This document shows, one piece after another, positions 11,570-21,709 of a stretch of DNA of 64,000 nt; position 1 is the stretch's first letter; every line of letters begins with the position of its first letter. This DNA comes from Diphasiastrum complanatum (Eukaryota; Streptophyta; Lycopodiopsida; Lycopodiales; Lycopodiaceae). The stretch is from assembly GCA_029204225.1 (NCBI GenBank), contig CM055113.1, positions 20,665,798 to 20,729,797 on the forward strand. The letters are read 5' to 3'. The notes under the pieces were generated by a model, which was not told the DNA's origin, made no database searches, and saw only the letters and a program-made list of their open reading frames with translations. The translations under genes were made by a program, and so were the position numbers.

Positions 11570-11770
11570 TTTAAAGTCTGTTGGATTCCAAAGGAAAAAA
11601 AAAAATTGTCGGATTCCAATGGCCATGTGGCCGGGCCGTCGGAATCTGACGTCCCACATGGCAAAAAAAATGTCCCGTTTTTTTTTTTGTCACATGGACG
11701 TCGGATTTCGACGTCCACGTGGCCACATAATCCAATGTCCATGTGGCATGTTTTTCGAGAATCGTTTTTA
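11570..11770. repeat. Hairpin-forming block joined to Copia integrase scrap
   Basis: Repeated CACATGG/CCATGTGG and GACGTC motifs. At 11,691-11,721 CACATGGACGTCG and CGACGTCCACGTG form 13-nt arms (one mismatch) around a 5-nt loop. The block is flanked by A and T runs and directly abuts the integrase remnant, so it may be a small inserted element or a rearrangement. Confidence 0.6.
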
Positions 11771-11784
11771 CCATTTGCCGATTT

Positions 11785-12420
11785 TGGGTTTGTCGTCTCC
11801 ACAATCGAATGGACTGGCCGAAAGGATGAACAGGACCTTAATCGAGTCTGCCAAATGCATGATCACTCATGCTTTGTTGCCCAAATCGTTCTGGCAACAT
11901 GCTATATCAACAACAGCTTATGTGCAAAATCGATGTATTACTAAAGGCCTACCTGATAGCAAAATCTCTCATGAAGTTTGGACAAGATTCAAACCTTCAT
12001 TGAAATATTTGAGAGTATTCGAATGCACTACCTATGCTCATGTCCCAAAGAAAAACAGAAAGAAACTTGATGAGCATTCATTCAAAACTATTTTTGTTGG
12101 CTATTATTCTTCTAACAGAATGTATCAACTATAGAATATTGAAACCTATAAAGATTTTACTAACAGGGATGTGACTTTCATTGAAGATCCTTTCATTGAT
12201 TTGAAGGGAAAGGACCAAATGTACTCTATAATTTTTGCCCCGACAATTGATATATATCAAAATACTATTTTGATTCCTTTATGCAGTCACCCTGTACGAT
12301 CAGATTCAGAGGATGATAAAGAAGCTACAACTCAGAAGCAGCCAACACAAAGACACCTCCGACTAGTCGTTGGACACCGACTAGTCCGCCTCACCAACTA
12401 AGTCACGTATGAATTTAAAT
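11785..12420 (+). pseudogene. Copia integrase C-terminal fragment
   Basis: Begins inside the integrase core at PQSNGLAERMNRTL, which carries the third catalytic acidic residue, then SFWQHAISTTAYVQNR, HEVW, KYLRVFECTTYAHVP and FVGYY, the standard Copia integrase C-terminal blocks. A TAG follows MYQL at about 12,134. In the same frame DVTFIEDPF continues, then the reading degenerates into a low-similarity tail. The first two catalytic Asp residues, gag and RT are absent. Confidence 0.82.
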
Positions 12421-15400
12421 AGTCGGCTCAAAAAGTTTGGTGTCTCAACAGTACCTTCATCACGATCGGACAAAATCTCCAACAGAACTAGATACTGTCC
12501 GATGGTGACTGCTAACAACACATAGTGCCTTAATCCCATTTGTAAATTACAGACTAAGCATTCTTTTGATTAGTTGGCCATGTGTATATATCCAGCAACT
12601 TATCAGTTGCTCGGTTGGTTCAATAATTCATCTAGCATATCAATCGAACATCTAGAACGCAATTATTTTGTTCTTTCTCTCTGTTATCACATAGTATTAT
12701 TTCAGGAAGAACAATTACTTTGTCTCTATTCAGACTGTATCTATTCACGATTGAATAATCAATGTTCTGGTAATCTAGTTCGTGTATATCATGTTGAATG
12801 CTTATTTTATTTCAGTTCTGATTGATTCTTGCTTGCAGATAAATTGTTTGTAGATTAAATCGCTCTATATGGCTGATAGTTTGAGTCGATCATAATGCTC
12901 TGAGTTCTGCACTGAAACTCTTCCGCATAGCACCAAATCTGTAAATCAACCTACTTTGTGCATGGCTATGGAATCGATCGTATCGATCTCGTGACTTCAA
13001 AGCCGTGATCAAGTAGGGCGGTCTTCGATTCGTCAAAGTCGGCCTGAATCCGATAGATGTAGTTGCATACACCAAGGATTCTTCTCCTAGAGCCTGTCGC
13101 CCTGTAAGAATCCCGACACTCCCAATGGTTGAGTTTGCATACAGCAGTATGAAGCATTTTTCCACTGAATTTAGTCCTTTGGTGTTGTTGTGTGGGCTTT
13201 CAGCCTCATTCCCAAACTTCAAAGTTTGTTAAAGCTCAATTTTTTTTGACATACTTCAAAGTTCAAACAATTTCAACTTTCTTCAATACTAAGTATTGTT
13301 AGTAGGCTTCGAGTTTCATAAAAATTCGATTAACTTCTCCTTTGAGTAGTGTCGACATTGAGTAGTGTCGGGATACTTTGAATCTTATCGAAATGTAGCC
13401 ATATTCAATAATATAATTTTAGCTTTGTTTTTATAGATATCAAACGATGCTTATTGTGTCATTTCAACCATTCCTACACATACACCACTTCTTTAATAAT
13501 GTTGTATTGGGTCCTTTAAAAGTATTTGCAAGAATCTAGTAGCAAGAAGTAGTTAACTTCATACCAAGTTCATAATAGAAGGAATTCTAAATAAACACTT
13601 CAATGAGCCACATTTATGCTCCATATCTAAGAAATCTTATTTTATGGTAGTCAATTCCTTCATAGGACTTGGCCATCAATATGCAAATTACTTGAGTCAT
13701 TGGATATAATCAAAAGCTTAGGACACTTCTTCTCGAGAATATTTTTAGGCTAGATTCAAGGTATCACAAATTGAACTAGCAAATTGAGTTGTCCACCACT
13801 TAAAATAACAAACTTTTCTTGTCTTATTTACATGAGTTTCCTGATAGTGAGTACTTTGTTTAATACATATAGAATAAAGCAAAGTAGGTGAGTGCTCAGT
13901 CTTCACTTATAGGTTCTAAGTTTGAATTTACTAACGAGCACATAGACACATAGGAGCAAAAAGTGTTTCTCTTATTAATAAGAAAATATTACATACTATC
14001 AAAATTTCCTTAGATACCCAAAATCAATTTCAAATACTAACTACTATTTGATACTATATATAACACAACAATGTCTAAGACTAAATGTTCAAAGCTCAAG
14101 AGCAAGAGATCACTTCAAATCTCACTTATGGGACTAAATCCCATTTGCTATGACTTGTGTATAAATGCCCCCAAAAAAATATTGGATTGTTCTATAGATC
14201 TTATTAAGCAATGTTGTGGATTAGTAGGCTTTATTTGGAGCAAGGGGTTTTAAAACATTCTCACCTTAAGCATTATTGAAAAAGGAAGAGACAAGTAGTT
14301 TTCACAAAATTCCTTTCTTATTCCACAGCAAGACGAGTATTTGCTTCTAAACTAGAACTGTTATTCTTTCTAGATTAAGACTACCACTAAGAGAAGACGA
14401 CCAAATTTACACCCAAAAATTCCTTTGCAAGAAGGGTATTTGCTTCTAGACTAAAAGTAGTAGTCTTTCTAGATTAAGTCTACCACTAAGATGGTAATTG
14501 ACCACCAAGTTTACACCCAAAATGACAACATAATAAAAAAGATGTTTGCTTTGAGACTAGAAGTATTGTTCACTTTCTCAACAAAATTTCAAAAAGACTA
14601 TCACTAAGATGAGACTTGACCAACTTTACATCCAAATTTGACACGACTCAGGAGAAAGTTGGTATATCAAATATGAGAATACTTTCAAACAGTCCCCTAA
14701 GAAGTCGAATTGGTTGTTGTGTCCACAAAGATAGAGGCTTGAGCCTTGATTGTTGTAGAATAGGTATGTCTTGGAGCTAGTGTCTCAATCATGGCAAGAC
14801 CCAAAATGTGCTCAATTGGTGTATATAATATACATTGATGTAGAATTACAAAAAGCCTAGTGATGTAGAAAGTTGTTATAAAAAATAAAAAATTACTTGT
14901 AAGGGAGGCTTTTGGCATGAGGAACGGATGTGGGTGTTCTTGAGAATGTGTTCAAAATTTATGTGACAAGTTTTGTTTTCTTTAACGAGTCAATTTTTAT
15001 TAAAATGTGTCATGTTTGAAAAAAGAATTTGTCATGGTCTCCTACTCTAGTCAAGCAAGATAAGAGTTATACCCAGGGCAAGAGCGAGCTTGAATCTTTG
15101 GTCTTTGCAATTGTGTGTGCAAATGTCAAGCAACGTATGTTCAAATAATCTATGGTTATTGGCTATTCATGGTCACTATATTGTGGGCTTGGGTTCATGG
15201 TGTGCCCAATTTTTGAGAACTAAACTTCACATTGAATCTATTTTTCACTAATACCACACACACACCATCTCTAATCTCTTCGGTGGACTGTACTCATGTT
15301 TTGTGAGTATGAATTAATTTTTAAGATTTTGTTGGGCAATTAAGAATACTTAAAGCTATGATTGTATTCTGCATAAGATTGTTTTTGCACTTAGTAGCTC

Positions 15401-15600
15401 ATTAGAGAAAATATGGGCCCAAAGAGGGCCCTATGGAGAAATGCCATGAGAAAAATAACTATAAAGTAATTATAATATAATTTTCTATCTTCTTTACGCA
15501 TCGGCCAGCAATACTTTCCATGTAAATGAATGCACCTTAGTTTAGTCACATCAAACTTCATTGGTGCTTAACCATAGTTAAAATAAAATTTTCAAAATGC
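12421..15600. other. Gene-poor stretch with degenerate 90-110 bp repeats
   Basis: No convincing gene. At about 14,325-14,640 three diverged units of 90-110 bp share GTATTTGCTTCTA, TTTCTAGATTAAG, CTACCACTAAGA and TTTACACCCAAAA. The minus-strand frame at 12,890-13,222 has no domain. Confidence 0.45.
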
Positions 15601-15654
15601 TGAAATATTTCCTCCCAATAGTTGGAAACACTCAAAAATTTGAATTAGGAGTGA

Positions 15655-15765
15655 CATTTCTTAAACAAAGCCTATGCCATCTCTATCTCCAAGGTCAAAA
15701 ACAAGTGTTTAGTGCCATCTCTATCTCCAACAGAGTCGTTAGCGCCATCTCCAGCTTTGTTATTG
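15655..15765 (+). repeat. GCCATCTCCA-type repeat ahead of gene A copy 1
   Basis: Three spaced copies of (T/G)GCCATCTCTATCTCCA or GCGCCATCTCCA occur about 40-140 bp before the gene A start. The same core recurs many times ahead of copy 2 (19,838-20,035), so it belongs to the duplicated module. Confidence 0.55.
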
Positions 15766-15799
15766 TCATTGTGTTGTTTGTTACTATACTACTGTACTG

Positions 15800-16840
15800 A
15801 TGACAAAGCTTTATCATCTTCATGTGGATCTATCACCAGAATATGCTCCGCTCCAGACAAATAATTCAAAGCAACCCAAATTGTCAACTTCTGATATGGT
15901 CCGATACAGGGAGGAAAAGCTAAAGCATGTAGATTTATGGTCATCAAGAACATTGTATCCTATTAATCCATGTTCATTGCAACATCCAGATTTTCATTCG
16001 GTGAGTCAATTAATAATCTATACGTGTCATGATAAAAATGGCCTTTTGGGTTACTGTGAGAATTTGATGCTCTATGGGAATGCACATTCAATGCAAAGAA
16101 TACATTATTTGGAAGAGGAATCACGGAAAATATCAAAGGAGTGCGAAAAAAAATCTACAAAGATGAAAACTTGTTTGGATGAAAATGAGATGCTCAAGAA
16201 GGAGATCAAAAGGTTAAAATCTTCTTTGCATCATTATACAACTAGTAATGATGAGATAAAAACTGCATTTCAATCCATGTGTATCTCATATTTATCTCTT
16301 GTTAAAGATATGGATGTGCTCAACAGAAAGGTCCAAAGCAACACGAGGAAAAGACTGGTAAACAAGAATATATGTGATCTATCATCCAGAGGAGGTCCTA
16401 GAAAAAGACAAATCCGTACATTCAAGTAAGTTATAGCTCATTTGGTATTGAATATTGCTTGAACTTTTTGATTCATTCATAATCACTAATTTAGTTATTT
16501 ATTCATTTCAACTTTCTATTGATTTGCTTATTATATATTGTTGTGAATACTATGAGTGTCCTAATTTCTACTGACATTTACATGAACATTATGTTTGCAA
16601 TGCAGATCAGCATTGGTTGTTGAAGACCATTTGGCCGATGAGATTTAAATTGGAAACTCACTAGGATCTATCTTGACTTCTAAATCTATGAAATCAATGC
16701 TAAATAATAGCAAAATGAAAAAGATTAAGGCTTCAATTACTGATAGCATTATGGATGAAGTTGGAAAAATATTAGACACTACATTGCTTCATGTGACTTT
16801 TCTAGCATCAGTAGGGAAGCATATGCAACAATGTGGAAAA
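15800..16840 (+). pseudogene. Gene A copy 1: unidentified coiled-coil protein, interrupted
   Basis: Exon 1 encodes 209 residues. The N-terminal domain contains LYHLHVDL, LWSSRTLYP and NGLLGYCENL. A charged coiled-coil-like segment lies at about 100-180, and the C-terminus is basic (GGPRKRQIRTFK). A GT-AG intron (16,426-16,605, phase 2) joins to exon 2, SALVVEDH, then a TAA where copy 2 has Ser; the homologous frame resumes with IGNSLGSIL. A frame with CDFSSISREAYAT continues to about 16,840. Copy 2 at 20,099 shows the same domain order and intron. Family not recognised. It faces gene B tail to tail. Possibly a transposon-encoded protein. Confidence 0.6.
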
Positions 16841-17743
16841 CCAAGTTGACTTTGGATTCTTAAAAACTCCTCCTCATAAGGTAGATCATCTTCTTTGTTG
16901 CGCATTTCCTCCACAGCCACTTTCAAGCAATCTTTCCCTGAATAAAACTTATCATTATGTACATCGTCAACACCAGGGAGAAGATCATCAGCATCAAAAT
17001 CAATTATATCCAAAAATTCATCAAGCTCTTTGCCCAAAATGCAAAGAGTCTCAGCTTCAGTGAAGTAAAAAAGATCCGATATATCCAATATTGTCAAAAA
17101 GGAATTATTAGTTATATTAGAAGTAGGCAAAGTAATCAAAGATTAATCAGAAGGAGAAAGGGTAGTGGGTGTTCTAGGGCCTATAAACGATGCCCTATTT
17201 TGAACAAGATCAAAATCTGAACAATCATCTAAATTAACGCTGGTATCAATAAAAAATATATATCTATATCTCTACAATCTTTGACTTTTCAGACTTTGTA
17301 CCACTAGAAGAAGCAGTTTCAGAAGTGGAAGGGACAGTTCCGAATCGTCAAAAATATTTAACAAAAGAAAAGAAAAAAACAAATGCAGATTGAAAATCAA
17401 CAAATCTACATTTTTTATTGTGAATTGGACACTCATCTACAGACTTGAAGTCATTATGTAACTTGGTAAACATTTTGTCAAGTTTAGTTTTATAGATATG
17501 CTTGTCGAGTGCCACCAGGTCTTGATAATGAATCATGTCCTTGTTCTAAGATCTGAATAACGGAGTACTGATCAGGGACTTAAATCTGAGATATATCTCA
17601 GAAAATGCCTCCACACCAGGGCCCTCAGTTATAGAAGGAAGAATAAAAAGAAAAGGAGAAAAAAGAGATTTGAAATACTCCAAACTATCAGTAATACCAA
17701 ATTCATGAAAAAAACAAACCAAACTAGAATCAGAATTAGACAT
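16789..17743 (-). pseudogene. Gene B copy 1: unidentified acidic protein, interrupted
   Basis: Starts MSNSDSSLVCFFHEFGITDS, then LEYFKSLFSPFLF. A TAG interrupts at about 17,538, after which the same frame continues (MIHYQDLVALDKHIYKTKLDK). A further open block at about 17,139-16,789 is strongly acidic (ELDEFLDIIDFDADDLL). Introns are possible. The first about 33 residues match gene B copy 2. Transcription would start from the G-box region shared with the H3-like gene. No family recognised. The acidic stretch next to a histone-like gene invites a chaperone idea, but nothing in the sequence proves it. Confidence 0.45.
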
Positions 17744-18048
17744 TTTAAACAAAAACAACAAATGTAAAATTTCAAATATTGCTCTTAGGTGCAAACTGCA
17801 GGTCAGACAAGCACCTCAATGTGCGCTCGAAAGAGATATTATAAATTAGAATATCGGATCTGAACGTGTGAACACAAAGCACAAAAGAAAGGAGACGCAA
17901 TGCATGCTTGAATGTGATACCGAACGAGGCAATATCGGTTCCAGAGGCAAGTTAGTCAACGGAGGGTAATCAGTGTAAACGGTGCACTTGAAATCGATAT
18001 CTGGCCAAGAAATCGTAAATTTGTGTGAAAATTCGAGCCGAAAATGAC

Positions 18049-18333
18049 CTATTTATAAAATAAAATTTGCACGTGTGGAGGAGTAGCAAAGGAACACGTG
18101 TCAACATGTGATTGGTAAGAATTAATACGCCGTCATATAGAGAACGATTGATCTGACATCTGTCACGTGCGAGAATGACATTTGTCAAAAGGGGATCTGT
18201 GCACGTGTCCCAATCCACGTGGCCTCATAATTGAGTCATCATTGTCAATACGGACATTCCACATGGACCAATTAGTTGACGACACGTGTCTTCGACCGTC
18301 TTTTCACACGTGCAAAAATTTCATATATATAAG
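18049..18333. promoter_or_regulatory. Bidirectional promoter with seven G-boxes
   Basis: Seven exact CACGTG hexamers lie at 18070, 18095, 18164, 18202, 18216, 18283 and 18307. Outward-facing TATA boxes flank them: TATAAATAG on the minus strand (18,057 to 18,049) towards gene B, and TATATATAAG (18,324-18,333) towards the H3-like gene. About 0.06 copies would be expected by chance in this length. G-boxes bind bHLH and bZIP factors (light, ABA, stress). The layout argues that B and C are, or were, transcribed together. Confidence 0.7.
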
Positions 18334-18641
18334 TCCTCAGAATTTTCATTTTTTTTGCAGAATTTTTGGTTTTCGCTCCCAATATCACTCTCAAGCGCGC
18401 CCTCTCACCGTTTAAGCGTCCGCCCTCTCACAGTGAGCTCAAGACCGATACCGCTGGTAGTCCAATATCGCTTTCGAGCGCCCATCTCGTGTCTTAAAAT
18501 ATACTGTGCATATCTTGTGTTTGAAACCGATGTTCAGTTCTGGTATTGATCTCAAGCGCTCTTTTATCGCAAATTTTTTTGTTTTCATCCCCTTTGCATT
18601 TGTTCAAACTTTCTTTTGTTAATTTTCTTCTTCTGAGAATA

Positions 18642-19523
18642 ATGGCCAGGACCGAATCCACTGCCCGTGCCACAACCACTGTACAGCCATCCCATTCTCG
18701 TGTTTCCCCTAGTACTGGCCGTAGACGTGGCAGGAAGCAGGTCTGGCTGAGGGAGATTAGAAAACTCCAGAGATCAACTAAACTATTGATCCCTAGAGCT
18801 CCTTTCGGCCGATCTATAAGAAATGTCACTCAGTCACTTGGTCTAAATGTTCGTTTTGTCGTGACATCCATGCAGGCCTTACAGGGTGCTGCAGAAGATT
18901 TTATGTCCCAGTTTTTTGAGGATACTTGTCTTTTGACAATGCATGGTAAGCGTGTCACCATCATGTCAAAGGATTTCATCATTCTCAGAAGGCTTCGGGA
19001 CCGTTTTTCTGGTCTGCATGTTGATAGTGCCAACACCTCCAGAGACCTGCCTCTGGATAGAACCAACTTGCCGACTACCTCTAGGAGTAAGAGAAAGCAG
19101 TCTGTTCCCAAGAAGGCTGGATCTCGAAGGCCAGTTGCTTCCCTTCCTCCTAGAGTTATCCTGGCCAAGAGATCCCGTATCGTCCTGAGCTCTGAGTCAG
19201 ATGTTGGAGAATCTGACTCAGATCGAGAATCTTCACCCCTTCCTTGTCCTGTTATTCGTCCAGCTCCTCAACAGGTATCTTCACCAAAAGTGTTGATTAC
19301 CCAAGAGGAGCTCGACAAAATAATAGAGAAATCTATAAATATTGTTTCTACTTCTTTTTCTGCTCCTATACATAATCTTTTTGTAAGAATTACATACGAT
19401 CCTGCCCAATTTTATTTTGATTCTGACCATTATAATCAATACGAGGCCTACCTAGCTAATAAAATTGGTCTTTTCAACAATTTTTTTGATTTTTTTCTTC
19501 CACACGTAAAAGCTTTAGATTAG
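18642..19523 (+). CDS. Gene C copy 1: divergent histone H3 / CENH3-like protein with long C-terminal extension
   Basis: 293 residues, intact. The N-terminus MARTESTAR matches the H3 start (MARTKQTAR) with Lys4 replaced by Glu and Lys9 by Ala. A histone fold spans about 36-122: WLREIRKLQRSTKLLIP (end of N-tail and alpha-N), APFGRSIRNV (alpha-1), VRF (loop 1), ALQGAAEDFM and FFEDT (alpha-2), MHGKRVTIM (loop 2), KDFIILRRLRDRF (alpha-3). LLIP, AAEDF and KDF are closer to CENH3 than to canonical H3, but loop 1 lacks the usual CENH3 insertion. H3-type proteins normally end just after alpha-3. Here about 170 residues follow: a basic patch (SKRKQSVPKK), a Ser/Asp/Glu-rich stretch and a hydrophobic C-terminal region. 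The start was chosen at 18,642 because of the H3-like N-terminus; an in-frame ATG 96 bp upstream would add an unrelated hydrophobic leader. Expected in chromatin; function unknown. Confidence 0.8.
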   Translation: MARTESTARATTTVQPSHSRVSPSTGRRRGRKQVWLREIRKLQRSTKLLIPRAPFGRSIRNVTQSLGLNVRFVVTSMQALQGAAEDFMSQFFEDTCLLTMHGKRVTIMSKDFIILRRLRDRFSGLHVDSANTSRDLPLDRTNLPTTSRSKRKQSVPKKAGSRRPVASLPPRVILAKRSRIVLSSESDVGESDSDRESSPLPCPVIRPAPQQVSSPKVLITQEELDKIIEKSINIVSTSFSAPIHNLFVRITYDPAQFYFDSDHYNQYEAYLANKIGLFNNFFDFFLPHVKALD

Positions 19524-19529
19524 GTCCCA

Positions 19530-19835
19530 AATTTCATATTCATACATTTTGCTTTTTTCCCTGATTTGAATTTGGGGATGGCGGTCATATTTCAAATCCA
19601 ATGGATGGAATGTATTTTCGAATTTTGACAAGTTAAACTGTGAACAATTTAGAGTTCTTAATTGTGACTGTAGACACTATGGTTAAATCATTGGGAGTTG
19701 GGGAGGCCTCGGGAGTGGTGGGGGCAAGCAAATAAGCAATATTCTTTTTTTTTTGATAGTCTTCTTTATCCTACATGGCATTTCTTAAAGGGTCTTTTTG
19801 ATATTGAGAACTCCTCTAATGACATTGGAATGAAA
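19530..19835. other. Spacer between module copies
   Basis: 3' flank of the H3-like gene. No coding or RNA features recognised. Confidence 0.4.
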
Positions 19836-19837
19836 AT

Positions 19838-20035
19838 TTGAGTGCCATCTCCAAATATGAGCGCCATCTTTACATTGGACTGAAAATATGTGCGCCATCT
19901 CCAAATATGAGCACCATCTCCAAAATGTATGAATATGCATTCCCTCAACAAGAATGAAAATATGAGCGCCATCTCCAAATATGAACGCCATCTCCACATT
20001 GGACTAAAAATATGAGTGCCATCTCCAAATTTGAA
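19838..20035 (+). repeat. Minisatellite of GCGCCATCTCCAAATATGA units
   Basis: About seven units of GAGYGCCATCTCCAAATATGA, some separated by a CATTGGACTGAAAATATG spacer. It lies 60-260 bp before gene A copy 2, matching the shorter set before copy 1. Could be a promoter-proximal binding array or a simple minisatellite. Confidence 0.75.
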
Positions 20036-20098
20036 TCAAACAGAGTATATAATATAATAAAAGATAAGACTATGTTTTGTTTTGTCTTGTTTTTTCTG

Positions 20099-21553
20099 AT
20101 GACGACATTGTATCATCTACATTTGGATATCCCTAATGATTTGGCACCTATACAGAGATGAGGAGGCAAAGGAATTTCTGCTGATGATCGTTCTTGTTAT
20201 TGGGCAGAAGGAAAGAAGAACTTGGATTTGTGGAAAGATGGAACATTGTATCCTCAAGATCCTAGCACATTGACTCATCCCACATTCTCTTCAATAACTC
20301 ATTTAGTAACATGGATATGCAATGAGCATACTGGATTACTAGGATATTGTGAGAGATTGCAAGACTATGAAAATTAGTTTTCTATGAAAAAAATTCACTT
20401 TTTAGGATGTGAGTTGATACACATATCTTCTTTTTATCAAAAAAGAGATTGTCATGTCCAAAAGACTCTAGAGAAAAATGAACAACTTAAAAGAAATAAT
20501 GAATCATTACAGAAAATAGCGTTCAATATCAAATCGAAACTAGATAAAATGCAATCAATCTTACAATCTATTTGTATGGAAAACTTACAATTACTGAAGG
20601 ATTTGGAAGAGGCTAAGAAGAAAGAGGCTAGGAGTAAGAAGCGAAAGCGGCAAAGTTGCAAGAATATTCAGACCATTTCAAAAGGAGGTTATCGAAATAG
20701 GAGAATGCGAGCATTCAAGTAAGCATACACTGTTTTTTTGTAACTTGATTAATGACATATGGTTTTATTTCAGCTACTGTGCTGTTCTGCTCACTATTTG
20801 GGTTTTTTGCAGATCTGCATTAGTAGCTCATCAGAATATAAAGGAGAATGATTCAATTGGAATGTCGTTGGGCTCAATATTGATAGGCAAATCCACTGAA
20901 TGTATCATGATGAACAATAGGAGTTCCAATGTAAAGTGCAAAATTGTAGAGTCTTTGATGCTGGACATTCAAATTTTTTTAAATAGACTATAGTTCAGGG
21001 TGCCTGTGATTTCGATGGTACTAGAAGAGAAGCATATTCAACAATATTTCAACTTATTAGAGAAGCTTTTAAGCAAGTTTGAATTAGAAAAGTCTGTATC
21101 CCTAGGTCATATCACTTGAAGACAGAGAGGAATACTTTGAACATAGGTATGCATAAAATCATTGGTACCCCATTTCATATTGAGGAAGTGTATGAAACTG
21201 ATGGAAGATAACTCTCATGAATGGTGCACTATCACAAACAATGGACCAAGGAGACTTCAGATTCAGTGTCCAGTCTAAAAATGATATATGGTGGTTGGCA
21301 GCTTTTAGGTAATTATTCTTATTATTAACTAAGTCTTATTCTCTATCTAAAAAATTCTTATTTAACTAAGTTGGTTTAATTCTTGGGACAGGTACTGAAG
21401 GAGAGTCATGATATATTATCATGGATATTCTCTAGGACATCTTACCCTAGGATCATTAAGGACCATATGGACAAAGGATTTCTCAATGTTACAGGAGTTG
21501 GAGACTTCAATGTTGAATGGCACATAGCAGGTGATTTGAAAACATTGAAATGA
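20099..21553 (+). pseudogene. Gene A copy 2: unidentified coiled-coil protein, interrupted
   Basis: Starts MTTLYHLHLDIP and follows copy 1 closely: DLWKDGTLYP, HTGLLGYCERL, a coiled-coil segment, and a basic end (RSKKRKRQ, GGYRNRRMRAFK). The GT-AG intron (20,719-20,812) falls at the same codon and phase as in copy 1 and leads into SALVAHQN, DSIGMSLGSIL. Further blocks read CDFDGTRREAYSTI, IGTPFHIEEVYETDG and, after a possible intron (about 21,309-21,391), DFNVEWHIAGDLKTLK. The last block recalls uncharacterised transposase-like proteins, a weak memory-based resemblance. Stops at about 20,159 and 20,376 plus frameshifts indicate decay. Confidence 0.55.
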
Positions 21554-21652
21554 GAAAGGCTGGAAGAGAGACTTGAAGTACTCTATGCACTCAGTTATAC
21601 CAAACTCAGTGAGAAAACTGGACAACAAGGACTCTCGAGACGAGGAAGCCAT
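21553..21652 (-). pseudogene. Gene B copy 2: truncated 5' end
   Basis: MASSSRESLLSSFLTEFGIT then ECIEYFKSLFQPF matches the N-terminus of gene B copy 1. Similarity stops at about 21,553, exactly where the gene A copy 2 frame ends, so a deletion joined the two. Only about 75-90 bp separates this start from the second H3-like gene. The G-box promoter of copy 1 is missing here. Confidence 0.5.
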
Positions 21653-21709
21653 TGTCTAGTATCGGTTCTGTGCGAGAGGGGAGTAACCGAGATTAATGGA
21701 ACACACTGT

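Noticed and set aside
12890-13222. 110-codon minus-strand frame
   Set aside because: No domain, no partner copy in the window and no promoter evidence; may be LTR-like sequence but boundaries were not found.
18546-18641. Upstream in-frame ATG adding 32 hydrophobic residues to the H3-like protein
   Set aside because: The second ATG begins MARTESTAR, matching the H3 N-terminus; the upstream codons look like 5' UTR.
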